A stretch of DNA of 7,867 nt from Candidatus Woesearchaeota archaeon (GCA_016203425.1 JACQMU010000049.1:1-7867); one strand, 5' to 3'. Positions 1 through 5,549 are shown, counted from the first letter of the stretch. The notes: generated by a model from the letters alone, not told the origin. Translations and numbers: made by a program.

Positions 1-228
1 GCTCTGAACACTGAACAATTGAGTTCGCGTTTCAGAAGGGGTGGAAGCATCGTCAGCAAGCGACTCAAGCTCATGCAATGCACGATTTTTTTTTAACAAA
101 AATTCTTCATTACCCTCAAGAATTTTAATAATCTGGTTAAGCTTTGTTTTCACATTCTTCGGCAAACCTGTGTCAGACTCAAGCTCTTTCAAAGCGCCAA
201 CAACACCATTTAATTCTTCACTAACCAT
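1..228 (-). CDS. UPF0147 family protein, partial (C-terminus beyond the window edge)
   Basis: The frame is open from an ATG at 228 to the window edge, giving 76 residues without a stop. It is acidic and helical. A pattern of Leu-Glu, then Asp, Pro and a basic/Thr cluster appears twice: ELESDTGLPKNVKTKL at residues 15-30 and ELESLADDASTPSETRTQLF at 53-72. That two-fold pattern (D-x-x-x-P-x-x-x-[RK]) is what I recall of the small archaeal UPF0147 proteins, usually about 85-95 residues, so only a short tail should be missing. The start lies 1 nt after the prefoldin beta stop codon, so it is the last visible gene of the L37Ae-rpoP-pfdB operon. No biochemical function is established as far as I know; the company suggests a link to transcription, translation or folding. 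The family call rests on the pattern and the neighbourhood. Confidence 0.75.
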   Translation of the reverse strand, partial: MVSEELNGVVGALKELESDTGLPKNVKTKLNQIIKILEGNEEFLLKKNRALHELESLADDASTPSETRTQLFSVQS

Positions 229-229
229 G

Positions 230-571
230 TTATTCCTTCTTCAACGACTTCAAAACTTCTTCCTGCACTTGCTTTGTTTTATCCTTAAATTGCTTTTCCT
301 GCTTTTCCAAATTCTTAACACGCACATCAATCAATTCTTTTTTTTGATTAAGACCATTTTCAAGCTCAACTTTGTCAGAACTCACCATGATGTTGCCAAC
401 AATCTTAAAAGCAGTCTGAGCTGTCTTTAACTCCTTCAATGCAGACTCAATCTCCAAAAGCTGAGACTGCATCTGCTGTTTTTGCATTCCAATAGCCTGC
501 ACGTTTTGTTCAAGCATCTGCAAGCGAGCAATATTTTCCTGCGCGTTAACATTACTTTGTTTTTCAACCAT
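230..571 (-). CDS. pfdB: Prefoldin subunit beta
   Basis: This 113-residue protein has the prefoldin beta plan: an N-terminal coiled coil (about residues 9-50, rich in Gln, Leu and Glu), a central beta-hairpin segment around AFKIVGNIMVSS (54-65), and a C-terminal coiled coil (about 70-112) ending in a Lys/Glu-rich tail. In archaea two alpha and four beta subunits form a hexamer whose coiled-coil tentacles hold unfolded proteins and pass them to the thermosome. The frame stays open upstream to 631, but I chose ATG 571 because the family starts just before the first coil and because this ATG overlaps the rpoP stop by one base (TGATG), a typical coupled junction. The upstream extension would read through rpoP in another frame. 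No alpha subunit gene is in the window. Confidence 0.93.
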   Translation of the reverse strand: MVEKQSNVNAQENIARLQMLEQNVQAIGMQKQQMQSQLLEIESALKELKTAQTAFKIVGNIMVSSDKVELENGLNQKKELIDVRVKNLEKQEKQFKDKTKQVQEEVLKSLKKE

Positions 572-708
572 CAAACTGCCTTGACTTTCGTCGTTGTACT
601 TCGAGACTTGTATAACATTTTGCTGCCGCAATACGGACAGCGAACGCGTTTGCCCATCATTTCCTCAGAAATTCTTTTACCACACAAAAAACAAGTATAC
701 TTGACCAT
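571..708 (-). CDS. rpoP: DNA-directed RNA polymerase subunit P (Rpo12)
   Basis: This 45-residue protein carries a C4 zinc-ribbon: Cys6 and Cys9 in YTCFLCGK, then Cys24 and Cys27 in RCPYCGSKMLYK, followed by a short basic tail ending KVKAV. This matches archaeal RpoP, the counterpart of eukaryotic Rpb12, a small zinc-binding subunit that helps hold the polymerase assembly together and aids promoter opening. Two adjacent ATGs (711 and 708) are possible. I took 708, which overlaps the L37Ae stop by one base and gives the usual MVKY start; 711 would make a 4-base ATGA overlap and add one Met. The stop shares a base with the pfdB start. Position between L37Ae and prefoldin beta is a recurrent archaeal arrangement. 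Confidence 0.95.
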   Translation of the reverse strand: MVKYTCFLCGKRISEEMMGKRVRCPYCGSKMLYKSRSTTTKVKAV

Positions 709-1007
709 CATGCCACCTCTTCTTCAACAGTTTCAGCACCATTAGATTCTTCAACAAATTCTTCAGGCACTTCTGCTTCAACTTTTACTTTTTGTTCAAG
801 GAAATATGCCTTACCAGTAAATTTTGCACCACATTGCCTGCATGCGTACACACCAACAAAAACAAGCTTAGCCTTAGGCTTCTTGCAATAAGGACAAACC
901 TGCGGCTTTTTCTGTTGAATTTCAATCTGCGCACGGTTGTATTTTGTAGTCCTGCCATAACGAACGCCAAAACGCTTCACAGGCCCCAAGCCAACATCTC
1001 TTTGCAT
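708..1007 (-). CDS. rpl37ae: 50S ribosomal protein L37Ae
   Basis: This 99-residue protein starts with a basic segment containing RFGVRYGRT (residues 12-20), the conserved L37Ae N-terminus. A C4 zinc-ribbon follows: Cys38 and Cys41 in VCPYC, Cys56 and Cys59 in ACRQCGAKFTGKAY. L37Ae (eL43) is a small zinc-binding protein of the large subunit that contacts 23S rRNA. Residues from about 72 onward form a strongly acidic tail with runs such as PEEFVEES and VEEEVA, longer and more acidic than the usual archaeal protein of roughly 70-90 residues as I know it. It is the first gene of the operon; a TATA box 22 to 30 nt upstream implies a leaderless mRNA starting at or next to this ATG, and no Shine-Dalgarno is visible. 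Confidence 0.95.
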   Translation of the reverse strand: MQRDVGLGPVKRFGVRYGRTTKYNRAQIEIQQKKPQVCPYCKKPKAKLVFVGVYACRQCGAKFTGKAYFLEQKVKVEAEVPEEFVEESNGAETVEEEVA

Positions 1008-1028
1008 TCAGCAAACAAAATAGACGGG

Positions 1029-1037
1029 ATTTAAAAA
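1029..1037 (-). promoter_or_regulatory. TATA box for the L37Ae-rpoP-pfdB operon
   Basis: On the minus strand TTTTTAAAT occupies 1037-1029. Its centre is about 26 nt upstream of the L37Ae ATG at 1007, the normal archaeal TATA-to-start distance, so transcription should begin at or next to the start codon (leaderless). The assignment is inferred from composition and spacing. Confidence 0.6.
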
Positions 1038-1080
1038 GGTAGCGGTTCAACTCCTGCTGGACTTGACACAGCATCTACAG

Positions 1081-1112
1081 CTCGGGCACTCTCACTGCGT
1101 TCGAGACCCGAG
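1081..1112. repeat. Bulged stem-loop in the gap between the guaB 3' end and the L37Ae promoter
   Basis: CTCGGG (1081-1086) pairs with CCCGAG (1107-1112). Inside it TCTC (1090-1093) pairs with GAGA (1103-1106), leaving a 3-nt bulge (CAC, 1087-1089) and a 9-nt loop. That makes 10 base pairs, largely GC, in an otherwise AT-rich 158-nt gap. It lies about 55 nt past the guaB stop and could be a 3' RNA structure for that transcript. There is no T-run directly after it, so it is not a standard archaeal terminator. No function can be assigned. Confidence 0.5.
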
Positions 1113-1165
1113 ATAGAAATGGAAAGTCGCTTGCGCTCCTCTTTTCGTATTGACTACAAATAGCC

Positions 1166-2437
1166 TTACAAACCCTTTTTGCCTTCAAAAGCACCTGCAA
1201 CAGTCTGCAGCGTCCACCTGCTGTATCTCGCCAAACGCTCAAGATTATTTTTTCCATCATCACTTGTGCCAGCATAACTCAAGCCAGACTGAATTCCAGT
1301 AATAATGCGCGCAATGAAAACAGATGTTTCACCAAGGTAATCCAGCTCACGCACAACACCTTCAGCAGCATCCCAACGAGGACGGCCCTGGCTTTCTTTC
1401 GCGCGACTGCTTGCACTGCCCCACACTTTAACTTTACCAGCATTTTTATTGTATCGAGATTCAAACAGTGCACTGTCAGACGTTGCACCAAACATAGAAC
1501 CAATCATAACACCATTAACACCAGCAGCAAAATACTTCACAGCATCACCAGAATCATTAACACCACCATCACCAACAACCGAAACACCAAACTCACGGGC
1601 AACAGTTACCACATCATAAAGGCCAGAAATAGAAGGAACACCAAAACCAGTCTCTTTTCTCGTCGTGCACGCAAAACCAGGGCCGACATTTGCCTTGATA
1701 ATATTAACCCCATTCTTGCAATACAAATAAGCAGCCTTGGGAGTAATAATGTTACCCGCCATCAAAACAATGTCAGGATATTTGTCCCGCACACGCGAAA
1801 TTGCATCATGCATTTGCCGCGAATCACCATGCGCAATATCAAGAACCAAAATATCTGCGCCAGCACCAACAACAGCATCAACACGTTCCATATAATTATT
1901 TTTAACGCCAGAAGCAGCGGCAACTAAAAATCTTCCAGCACCATCAACAGCAGGCTCGTACGTCCTGCCATCAATAACAATTTTCTTAACAAGAGCATTT
2001 TTTACAGAATTTATTTCTGCAACCTGCGAAGCAATATCCTGAAACTGGTGCAACACACCAACACCACCCATCTTAGCTAACGTTGTTGCAAAATTTGCAT
2101 TAGTAACAGACTCCATGTTAGCAGAAAAAATAGGCGTTGGCAACTTAATGTTTTTTGCAATCACAACACCAACATCACAATCACGCCTGCTTGCAGAGCC
2201 AGTAAAAGGCACACCAGTAACATCATCAGGAGCAAGAGTCATATGCATGTATTCACGCGCACGATGAACCAACTGTCCCATAGTATAACCACCACGAGCG
2301 CGAGCCTGCATTTGCGCTTCAGGTGTGAGAATCCATCTATTGCCATCAATACTCCAAACAAAACCCTGCCTTTCAAAATCCTTTGAGAGAATGTCAAACA
2401 CAGTTTTGTCCAAAGCCTTATGATTAATATTTTCCAT
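1166..2437 (-). CDS. guaB: IMP dehydrogenase / GMP reductase family enzyme without CBS domains
   Basis: The 423-residue protein has the TIM-barrel landmarks of the family: IFSANMESVT (103-112), LVLDIAHGDS (197-206), LMAGNIIT (225-232), the catalytic loop GPGFACTTR with Cys257 and Thr259, the IMP-phosphate motif GDGGVNDSGD (289-298), MIGSMFG (311-317) and GIQSGLSYAG (381-390). IMPDH oxidises IMP to XMP with NAD; GMP reductase converts GMP back to IMP. The two CBS domains normally inserted after the GVLHQF region are absent; only a short linker (about 145-170) is present. The flap reads GRPRWDAAEG (351-360), with 3 residues between RW and AEG, which resembles GMP reductase in length more than the long Arg-Tyr flap of IMPDH. 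An extra N-terminal segment of about 65 residues precedes the DDVTGVP motif. Start: ATG 2437; the frame is open to 2590, but that part runs through inverted repeats and lacks family sequence. Family certain, direction of reaction unsure. Confidence 0.85.
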   Translation of the reverse strand: MENINHKALDKTVFDILSKDFERQGFVWSIDGNRWILTPEAQMQARARGGYTMGQLVHRAREYMHMTLAPDDVTGVPFTGSASRRDCDVGVVIAKNIKLPTPIFSANMESVTNANFATTLAKMGGVGVLHQFQDIASQVAEINSVKNALVKKIVIDGRTYEPAVDGAGRFLVAAASGVKNNYMERVDAVVGAGADILVLDIAHGDSRQMHDAISRVRDKYPDIVLMAGNIITPKAAYLYCKNGVNIIKANVGPGFACTTRKETGFGVPSISGLYDVVTVAREFGVSVVGDGGVNDSGDAVKYFAAGVNGVMIGSMFGATSDSALFESRYNKNAGKVKVWGSASSRAKESQGRPRWDAAEGVVRELDYLGETSVFIARIITGIQSGLSYAGTSDDGKNNLERLARYSRWTLQTVAGAFEGKKGL

Positions 2438-2460
2438 GCAGAAAGAAACAAAAAATGAGG

Positions 2461-2474
2461 AGTTTTTAATTTTT
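2461..2474 (-). promoter_or_regulatory. Weak TATA-like A/T tract upstream of guaB
   Basis: On the minus strand an AAAATTAAAAA-type tract lies centred about 29 nt before the chosen guaB ATG at 2437. Spacing suits a leaderless archaeal promoter, but the sequence is not a clean TTTATA-type box. If real, the two inverted repeats at 2495-2607 lie upstream of the transcript start. Confidence 0.35.
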
Positions 2475-2494
2475 TGTGTGCTGGAGTTAATCCA

Positions 2495-2555
2495 CCACAA
2501 ATACCACTCGTGTGCATAGAGCCACTGATGGACAATAGAGTGGTGGTATTTGTGG
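2495..2555. repeat. 13-bp perfect inverted repeat (stem B) upstream of guaB
   Basis: CCACAAATACCAC (2495-2507) is the exact reverse complement of 2543-2555, with 35 nt between. A shorter inner pairing (CACT 2523-2526 with AGTG 2539-2542) can stack on the main stem. It sits in the 190-nt gap between the 153-aa gene stop (2628) and the guaB start (2437), with its partner stem at 2562-2607. Confidence 0.7.
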
Positions 2556-2561
2556 GTGTGC

Positions 2562-2607
2562 TCAAGAACCACATTGAATTCTTGTCGCATGCCACAGTGG
2601 TTCTTGA
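2562..2607. repeat. 11-bp perfect inverted repeat (stem A) upstream of guaB
   Basis: TCAAGAACCAC (2562-2572) is the exact reverse complement of 2597-2607, with a 24-nt spacer. It follows stem B after only 6 nt, so the two form a tandem structured block of about 113 nt. On the minus strand it comes 21 nt after the stop of the 153-aa gene. It could be a 3' structure of that mRNA, part of a guaB leader, or a separate small RNA or element; the sequence alone does not decide. Confidence 0.7.
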
Positions 2608-2627
2608 CATTTCACAGGATTACCGTG

Positions 2628-3089
2628 CTAATCTACAATATCGTCACTTGAAATTCTATCAGCAATTTCTTCCAAAATAGAAGGATGTAAACAGGTATGT
2701 GCAACCACGCGAATTTTCAAATCTTCTGGCGTCATTTTGTAACCAGACAGACTTGCAGCAAGATATACATCGCCAATTTCTTTCAGAAATTCTGTTCTAG
2801 TAATATCGCTGAAAAGAGTTTTCGTAATATATGCTTCTTGATATTTAGCAATCCTTTCCAAAGCATCAGGATATTTTTCCTTAATTTCTCTATTGTGGCG
2901 AATTGTTTTTTCAATTGTTTCAGCAGCACGGCGGATTGTTATGTCATCAGATGACATTGTGTATCCACGCTTAACAGCATCAGCATAAACAGCCAGTATT
3001 TCTCTCGAACGTTCTTCAGCATTTGTTTTATCAAAAAGTTTTTGTTCAGCAAAAAGTCTTTGGTAACTTGTTATTTCATCAAGATGCAT
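2628..3089 (-). CDS. Hypothetical helical protein with an internal 74-residue-offset duplication
   Basis: I do not recognise this 153-residue protein. It has no signal peptide or membrane segment and looks soluble and mostly helical, with many Glu, Lys and Arg. Residues 18-58 and 92-132 are copies of one repeat, aligning without gaps at an offset of 74 with 16 identities in 41 positions. The shared pattern is LF, E-x-x-x-EI, VY-x-x-A, GY-x-M, then D-x-x-IR and A-x-T. The ATG at 3089 is the only good start: a stop lies six codons upstream in frame. The gene diverges from aRF1 and may share its palindromic TATA box at 3135-3142, giving a leader of about 25 nt. No Shine-Dalgarno is visible at normal spacing. 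Coding status is supported by length, duplication and conserved pattern between the repeats; function is unknown. Confidence 0.75.
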   Translation of the reverse strand: MHLDEITSYQRLFAEQKLFDKTNAEERSREILAVYADAVKRGYTMSSDDITIRRAAETIEKTIRHNREIKEKYPDALERIAKYQEAYITKTLFSDITRTEFLKEIGDVYLAASLSGYKMTPEDLKIRVVAHTCLHPSILEEIADRISSDDIVD

Positions 3090-3134
3090 TTGGTCTTCAA
3101 TAAATCATCACCACAACATTCGAACACAACACTA

Positions 3135-3142
3135 TTTATAAA
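3135..3142. promoter_or_regulatory. Palindromic TATA box between the divergent 153-aa gene and aRF1
   Basis: TTTATAAA reads the same on both strands. Its centre is about 26 nt before the aRF1 ATG at 3165, ideal for a leaderless transcript. On the other strand it lies about 50 nt before the 3089 start, which would give a leader of about 25 nt. Use for aRF1 is likely; use in both directions is inference. Confidence 0.65.
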
Positions 3143-3164
3143 TGTGCGCCATTTCATACGCAAC

Positions 3165-4268
3165 ATGGCATTAACAGAGCACCAAAAATATCACCTGAAA
3201 AAATTTGTAAAAGAACTTGAAGCAAAACAAGCAAGACACACAGAATTCGTCAGTGTATACGTCCCGCAAGACTACGACCTTAACAAAATAATTGGGCATC
3301 TGTCACAAGAACAAGGCACTGCAACAAACATCAAGTCAGCACAAACACGCAACAATGTTATAGATGCTTTGGAACGCATGATAAAACATTTGAGACTTTA
3401 CAAACAAACACCACAAAACGGCATGGCAGTATTTTCAGGAAACGTCGCAGAACGCGAAGGCAGCAGCGATGTCAAAGTATGGTCAATCGAACCACCAATC
3501 CCAGTCAAAACAAGAATTTACAGATGCGACAAAAACTTCCAGCTTGATATTCTGCGAGAAATGCTCGAAGCAAAAGAAGCATACGGGCTTATTGTGCTTG
3601 ATGCGCGCGACGCAATCATAGCGGTGCTCAAAGGCAAAACAATTGTGCCACTCATGAAAACACACTCGCACGTACCAGGAAAAATGAAGGCAGGAGGACA
3701 ATCGGCACACAGATTTCAACAAAACAGAGAAATCGCAGTTAAGGCACACTACAAAAAAGTCGCAGACTACGTTAAAGAACAATTCTTAACATACGAAGGA
3801 CTAAAAGGCATACTTGTTGGAGGGCCCGGCCCAACAAAATATGAATTTGTTGACGGCAATTATTTAACAGGAGACATCAAGAAAAAAGTCATAGGCATCA
3901 AAGACTTATCATACACAGAAGAAACAGGGCTACAAGAATTACTGGACAAAAGCCAAGACATCCTTGCACAAGAAGAAATAACTGAAGAGAAGAAAATTGT
4001 CAACAGATTCTTAGAATTGCTGGCAACAAAACCAGGAAAAGTAGCCTACGGCATTGTTGAAGTAAAAAAAATGATTGATTTAGGGGCAGTAGACATCTTG
4101 TTATTGTCAGAAGCACTTGACGATACAACAATAGACGAACTTGAAAATGCAGCAAAAACATTCTCAGCAAACATACGCATCATATCAACAGAAACACGCG
4201 AGGGCGCACAATTAAGAGATTTAGGCAAAGTAGCTGCAATATTGAGATACGAAGCAAGAACAGAATGA
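3165..4268 (+). CDS. prf1: Peptide chain release factor aRF1 (short form)
   Basis: This 367-residue protein has all class-1 archaeal/eukaryotic release factor signatures. NIKS (55-58) and the YxCxxxF motif as YRCDKNF (119-125) read stop codons in the decoding site. GGQ (177-179) within KMKAGGQSAHRFQQNR sits in the peptidyl-transferase centre and triggers peptide release. Domain 3 ends with IRIISTETREGAQLRDLGKVAAILRY-type sequence (337-362), the family C-terminus. Many archaeal aRF1s run to over 400 residues and include a zinc-binding CxxC mini-domain in domain 3; here LLLSEALDD (312-320) leads directly into the last helix, with no Cys pairs. Shorter crenarchaeal forms exist to my knowledge. 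The frame is open to 3042, but ATG 3165 gives the family N-terminus (MALTEHQKYHLKKFVKELE) and lies 26 nt after a TATA box. The stop overlaps the next gene. Confidence 0.96.
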   Translation: MALTEHQKYHLKKFVKELEAKQARHTEFVSVYVPQDYDLNKIIGHLSQEQGTATNIKSAQTRNNVIDALERMIKHLRLYKQTPQNGMAVFSGNVAEREGSSDVKVWSIEPPIPVKTRIYRCDKNFQLDILREMLEAKEAYGLIVLDARDAIIAVLKGKTIVPLMKTHSHVPGKMKAGGQSAHRFQQNREIAVKAHYKKVADYVKEQFLTYEGLKGILVGGPGPTKYEFVDGNYLTGDIKKKVIGIKDLSYTEETGLQELLDKSQDILAQEEITEEKKIVNRFLELLATKPGKVAYGIVEVKKMIDLGAVDILLLSEALDDTTIDELENAAKTFSANIRIISTETREGAQLRDLGKVAAILRYEARTE

Positions 4269-4942
4269 ACACAGACATTGTCCAACAAGCATTTTGCAAA
4301 CTCTACCCTGACAAGATATTAAATTATTCTCCAACAATAAATTATTCAGGAAAGTTCAAAGGATACAATGCAAACGTACAGTTAAACAAATTCAGAGGGG
4401 AAGTGACATTTAACCTCAGCAAGAAATGGCAAGAAGTATCTCGCGAAATACAAATAGGACTACTACAATCATTAATGACAAAAATTTTCAAACAACACAA
4501 AAGAACAACAGAGATTGAACTGTACGAATTATTTCTGAAAAATTTATCAAACACAACACCACGAACAAAAAGCAACCCAATACTTGAAGAATCATTTAAC
4601 AGAGTGAACGAAAAATATTTAATGGGGCTCATGAGCATGCCCAACTTTGAATTACGAAATTCAACACAACTCTTGGGAACGTTTGAGTACAGCACAGACA
4701 CTGTGACAATAACATCATGGCTGCTCGAACATCAACAATTATTGGATTATGTAATGTACCACGAATTGTTGCACAAAAAACACAAGTTCAGCTCACAAGG
4801 CAGCAGGCATTGCAGCCACACAAAAGAATTCAGAGAAGAAGAACACAAGTTTGAGCAATGGGAAATGCTTGAGAAACAATTGAACAGTTTGGTGAGAACA
4901 CAGAGAAGAAAAAAAAGCAAAAGTTTGTTTAGGTTGTTTTAA
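4265..4942 (+). CDS. Putative zinc metallopeptidase (HELLH, SprT/YgjP-like) coupled to aRF1
   Basis: The 225-residue protein carries a zincin motif, HELLH, at 166-170, preceded by the hydrophobic/acidic pattern LLDYVMY typical of SprT, YgjP (DUF45) and M48-like peptidases. A further His-rich stretch, RHCSHTKEFREEEHKF (181-196), offers a third zinc ligand, probably His185, in the form H-x-x-x-F seen in YgjP-like proteins. Glu167 would be the catalytic base. The N-terminal 150 residues are not recognised; the C-terminus is basic (RRKKSKS), which may bind nucleic acid. No signal peptide or membrane segment is seen, so the protein is cytosolic. Its ATG at 4265 overlaps the aRF1 stop by 4 bases (ATGA), so it is translated with aRF1. 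Peptidase activity is inferred from the motif alone. The stop overlaps the convergent gene's stop by four bases (TTAA). Confidence 0.8.
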   Translation: MNTDIVQQAFCKLYPDKILNYSPTINYSGKFKGYNANVQLNKFRGEVTFNLSKKWQEVSREIQIGLLQSLMTKIFKQHKRTTEIELYELFLKNLSNTTPRTKSNPILEESFNRVNEKYLMGLMSMPNFELRNSTQLLGTFEYSTDTVTITSWLLEHQQLLDYVMYHELLHKKHKFSSQGSRHCSHTKEFREEEHKFEQWEMLEKQLNSLVRTQRRKKSKSLFRLF

Positions 4943-5184
4943 GGATGTTGGGATTTGTAGGATTCGTATTCTTGCCCGAACGCAAGCTCCAATCCAGCAT
5001 ACATTCGCTTAAATTGTTCGTTCCCTTTTTTCATCTCTTTAACTATTTCTTTAAGGCTGTACCCTTCACCACCTTTCTTGGTACCATCAGGGAACCCAAC
5101 CATGGGTTTAGTCACATCCCCTTCCTTTTTACTTTCTTCTAAAAACCAATCCAAAAACTTTTCATCAGGCTTCCAGTTAGTCAT
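4939..5184 (-). CDS. Small hypothetical protein, paralogue of its upstream neighbour (NWKPD family)
   Basis: I do not recognise this 81-residue protein. It starts MTNWKPDEKFLDWFLEES and shares with the adjacent upstream gene the pattern M-[ST]-NWKPD-x-x-FLD-x-FL, then EG at 21-22, a G/K-rich middle, S-x-x-E-x-V-x-EM-x-x-G (43-54), Tyr62, and a C-terminal Y-E-x-YKS. It looks soluble and charged. The frame could start at 5217, but ATG 5184 matches the paralogue's N-terminus and has a good archaeal Shine-Dalgarno, AGGTGA, five bases upstream. It overlaps the upstream gene by 8 bases, so the two are co-translated. Its stop shares TTAA with the convergent metallopeptidase stop. No cysteine or catalytic signature is seen. 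Confidence 0.78.
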   Translation of the reverse strand: MTNWKPDEKFLDWFLEESKKEGDVTKPMVGFPDGTKKGGEGYSLKEIVKEMKKGNEQFKRMYAGLELAFGQEYESYKSQHP

Positions 5185-5431
5185 TTGTCTCACCTTGTTC
5201 TGATTTGTATCTTTCATAATCCTTCTGCATTTCAGGATGATTGTACACTTTTTTGTAAAACTTTCTCCCTAAAAAAGTTCCTTGCCGCATTTCTTCAACA
5301 AGTTCTCGCGTGCTTAACATTCTGCCAGTCTTGTCTTCACGGTAATTATGAAGGTCAACATTTTCACCTTCTTCAATTAATCCTTTTAGGAAAAAATCAA
5401 GAAATTGCGCATCAGGTTTCCAATTACTCAT
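5177..5431 (-). CDS. Small hypothetical protein, first of a tandem paralogous pair (NWKPD family)
   Basis: I do not recognise this 84-residue protein. It begins MSNWKPDAQFLDFFLKGL and carries the same layout as the next gene: NWKPD, FLD-x-FL, EEG at 20-22, then LSTRELVEEMRQG (39-51), a basic/aromatic segment (GRKFYKKVY, 55-63) and DYERYKSE near the C-terminus. The pair looks like a tandem duplication that has diverged mainly in the middle. An in-frame TTG at 5440 could add three residues, but ATG 5431 matches the paralogue. No Shine-Dalgarno precedes it; a TATA-like box about 23 nt upstream suggests a leaderless mRNA. It diverges from aIF5A. The protein is charged, soluble and has no Cys or His metal site. 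Confidence 0.78.
   Translation of the reverse strand: MSNWKPDAQFLDFFLKGLIEEGENVDLHNYREDKTGRMLSTRELVEEMRQGTFLGRKFYKKVYNHPEMQKDYERYKSEQGETND
5190..5195 (-). promoter_or_regulatory. Shine-Dalgarno AGGTGA deciding the 5184 start
   Basis: AGGTGA on the minus strand (5195-5190) matches the complement of the archaeal 16S rRNA 3' end and ends 5 nt before ATG 5184. It lies inside the upstream gene, as expected for an internal operon gene, while first genes here lack such a site. Confidence 0.6.
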
Positions 5432-5449
5432 TTTTATCAATATGTTGCT

Positions 5450-5457
5450 TCATAAAG
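5450..5457 (-). promoter_or_regulatory. TATA-like box for the small paralogous gene pair
   Basis: CTTTATGA on the minus strand (5457-5450) is centred about 23 nt before ATG 5431. The spacing fits a leaderless start, but the box is not a perfect match. Confidence 0.4.
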
Positions 5458-5515
5458 TTTTTTACCAGCCATGTTGTCAAAAAGCATGCAGTTCCTTATA
5501 AAGATTTCCAAAATG

Positions 5516-5523
5516 TTTATAAA
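5516..5523 (+). promoter_or_regulatory. TATA box for aIF5A
   Basis: TTTATAAA, identical to the box before aRF1, is centred about 30 nt upstream of the aIF5A ATG at 5550, implying a leader of only a few bases or none. A second A/T-rich box (TTATAAAG, near 5495-5502) lies about 50 nt upstream and could be an alternative. Confidence 0.65.
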
Positions 5524-5549
5524 CAAACACAACCCACAAAGAGCTTGCG

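Noticed and set aside
41..430. 129-aa plus-strand open frame over UPF0147 and pfdB
   Set aside because: It is a Phe/Ser/Leu-rich antisense shadow of two recognised genes with no start signal.
572..631. Upstream extension of prefoldin beta to 631
   Set aside because: It would overlap rpoP by 60 bases and precede the usual prefoldin start; the 571 start gives a tight TGATG junction.
1029..1037. T5 run as a guaB terminator
   Set aside because: The run is part of the L37Ae TATA box and is about 130 nt past the guaB stop; it may stop some transcripts but cannot be separated from the promoter role.
1041..1060. tRNA T-arm look-alike (GGTTCAACTCC)
   Set aside because: The flanking bases cannot form the 5-bp T stem (only 2 pairs), and no acceptor, anticodon or D arm could be placed on either strand.
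2438..2590. Upstream extension of guaB to an ATG at 2590 (51 more residues)
   Set aside because: The extra part reads straight through both inverted repeats, is rich in His and Trp, and matches nothing in the family. ATG 2437 has acceptable promoter spacing.
2474..2680. Plus-strand 68-aa open frame over the inverted repeats before guaB
   Set aside because: There is no family pattern or start signal, and it runs across the structured gap and the end of the 153-aa gene.
3042..3164. Upstream extension of aRF1 to 3042
   Set aside because: It would overlap the divergent 153-aa gene and cross the TATA box; the conserved aRF1 N-terminus begins at 3165.
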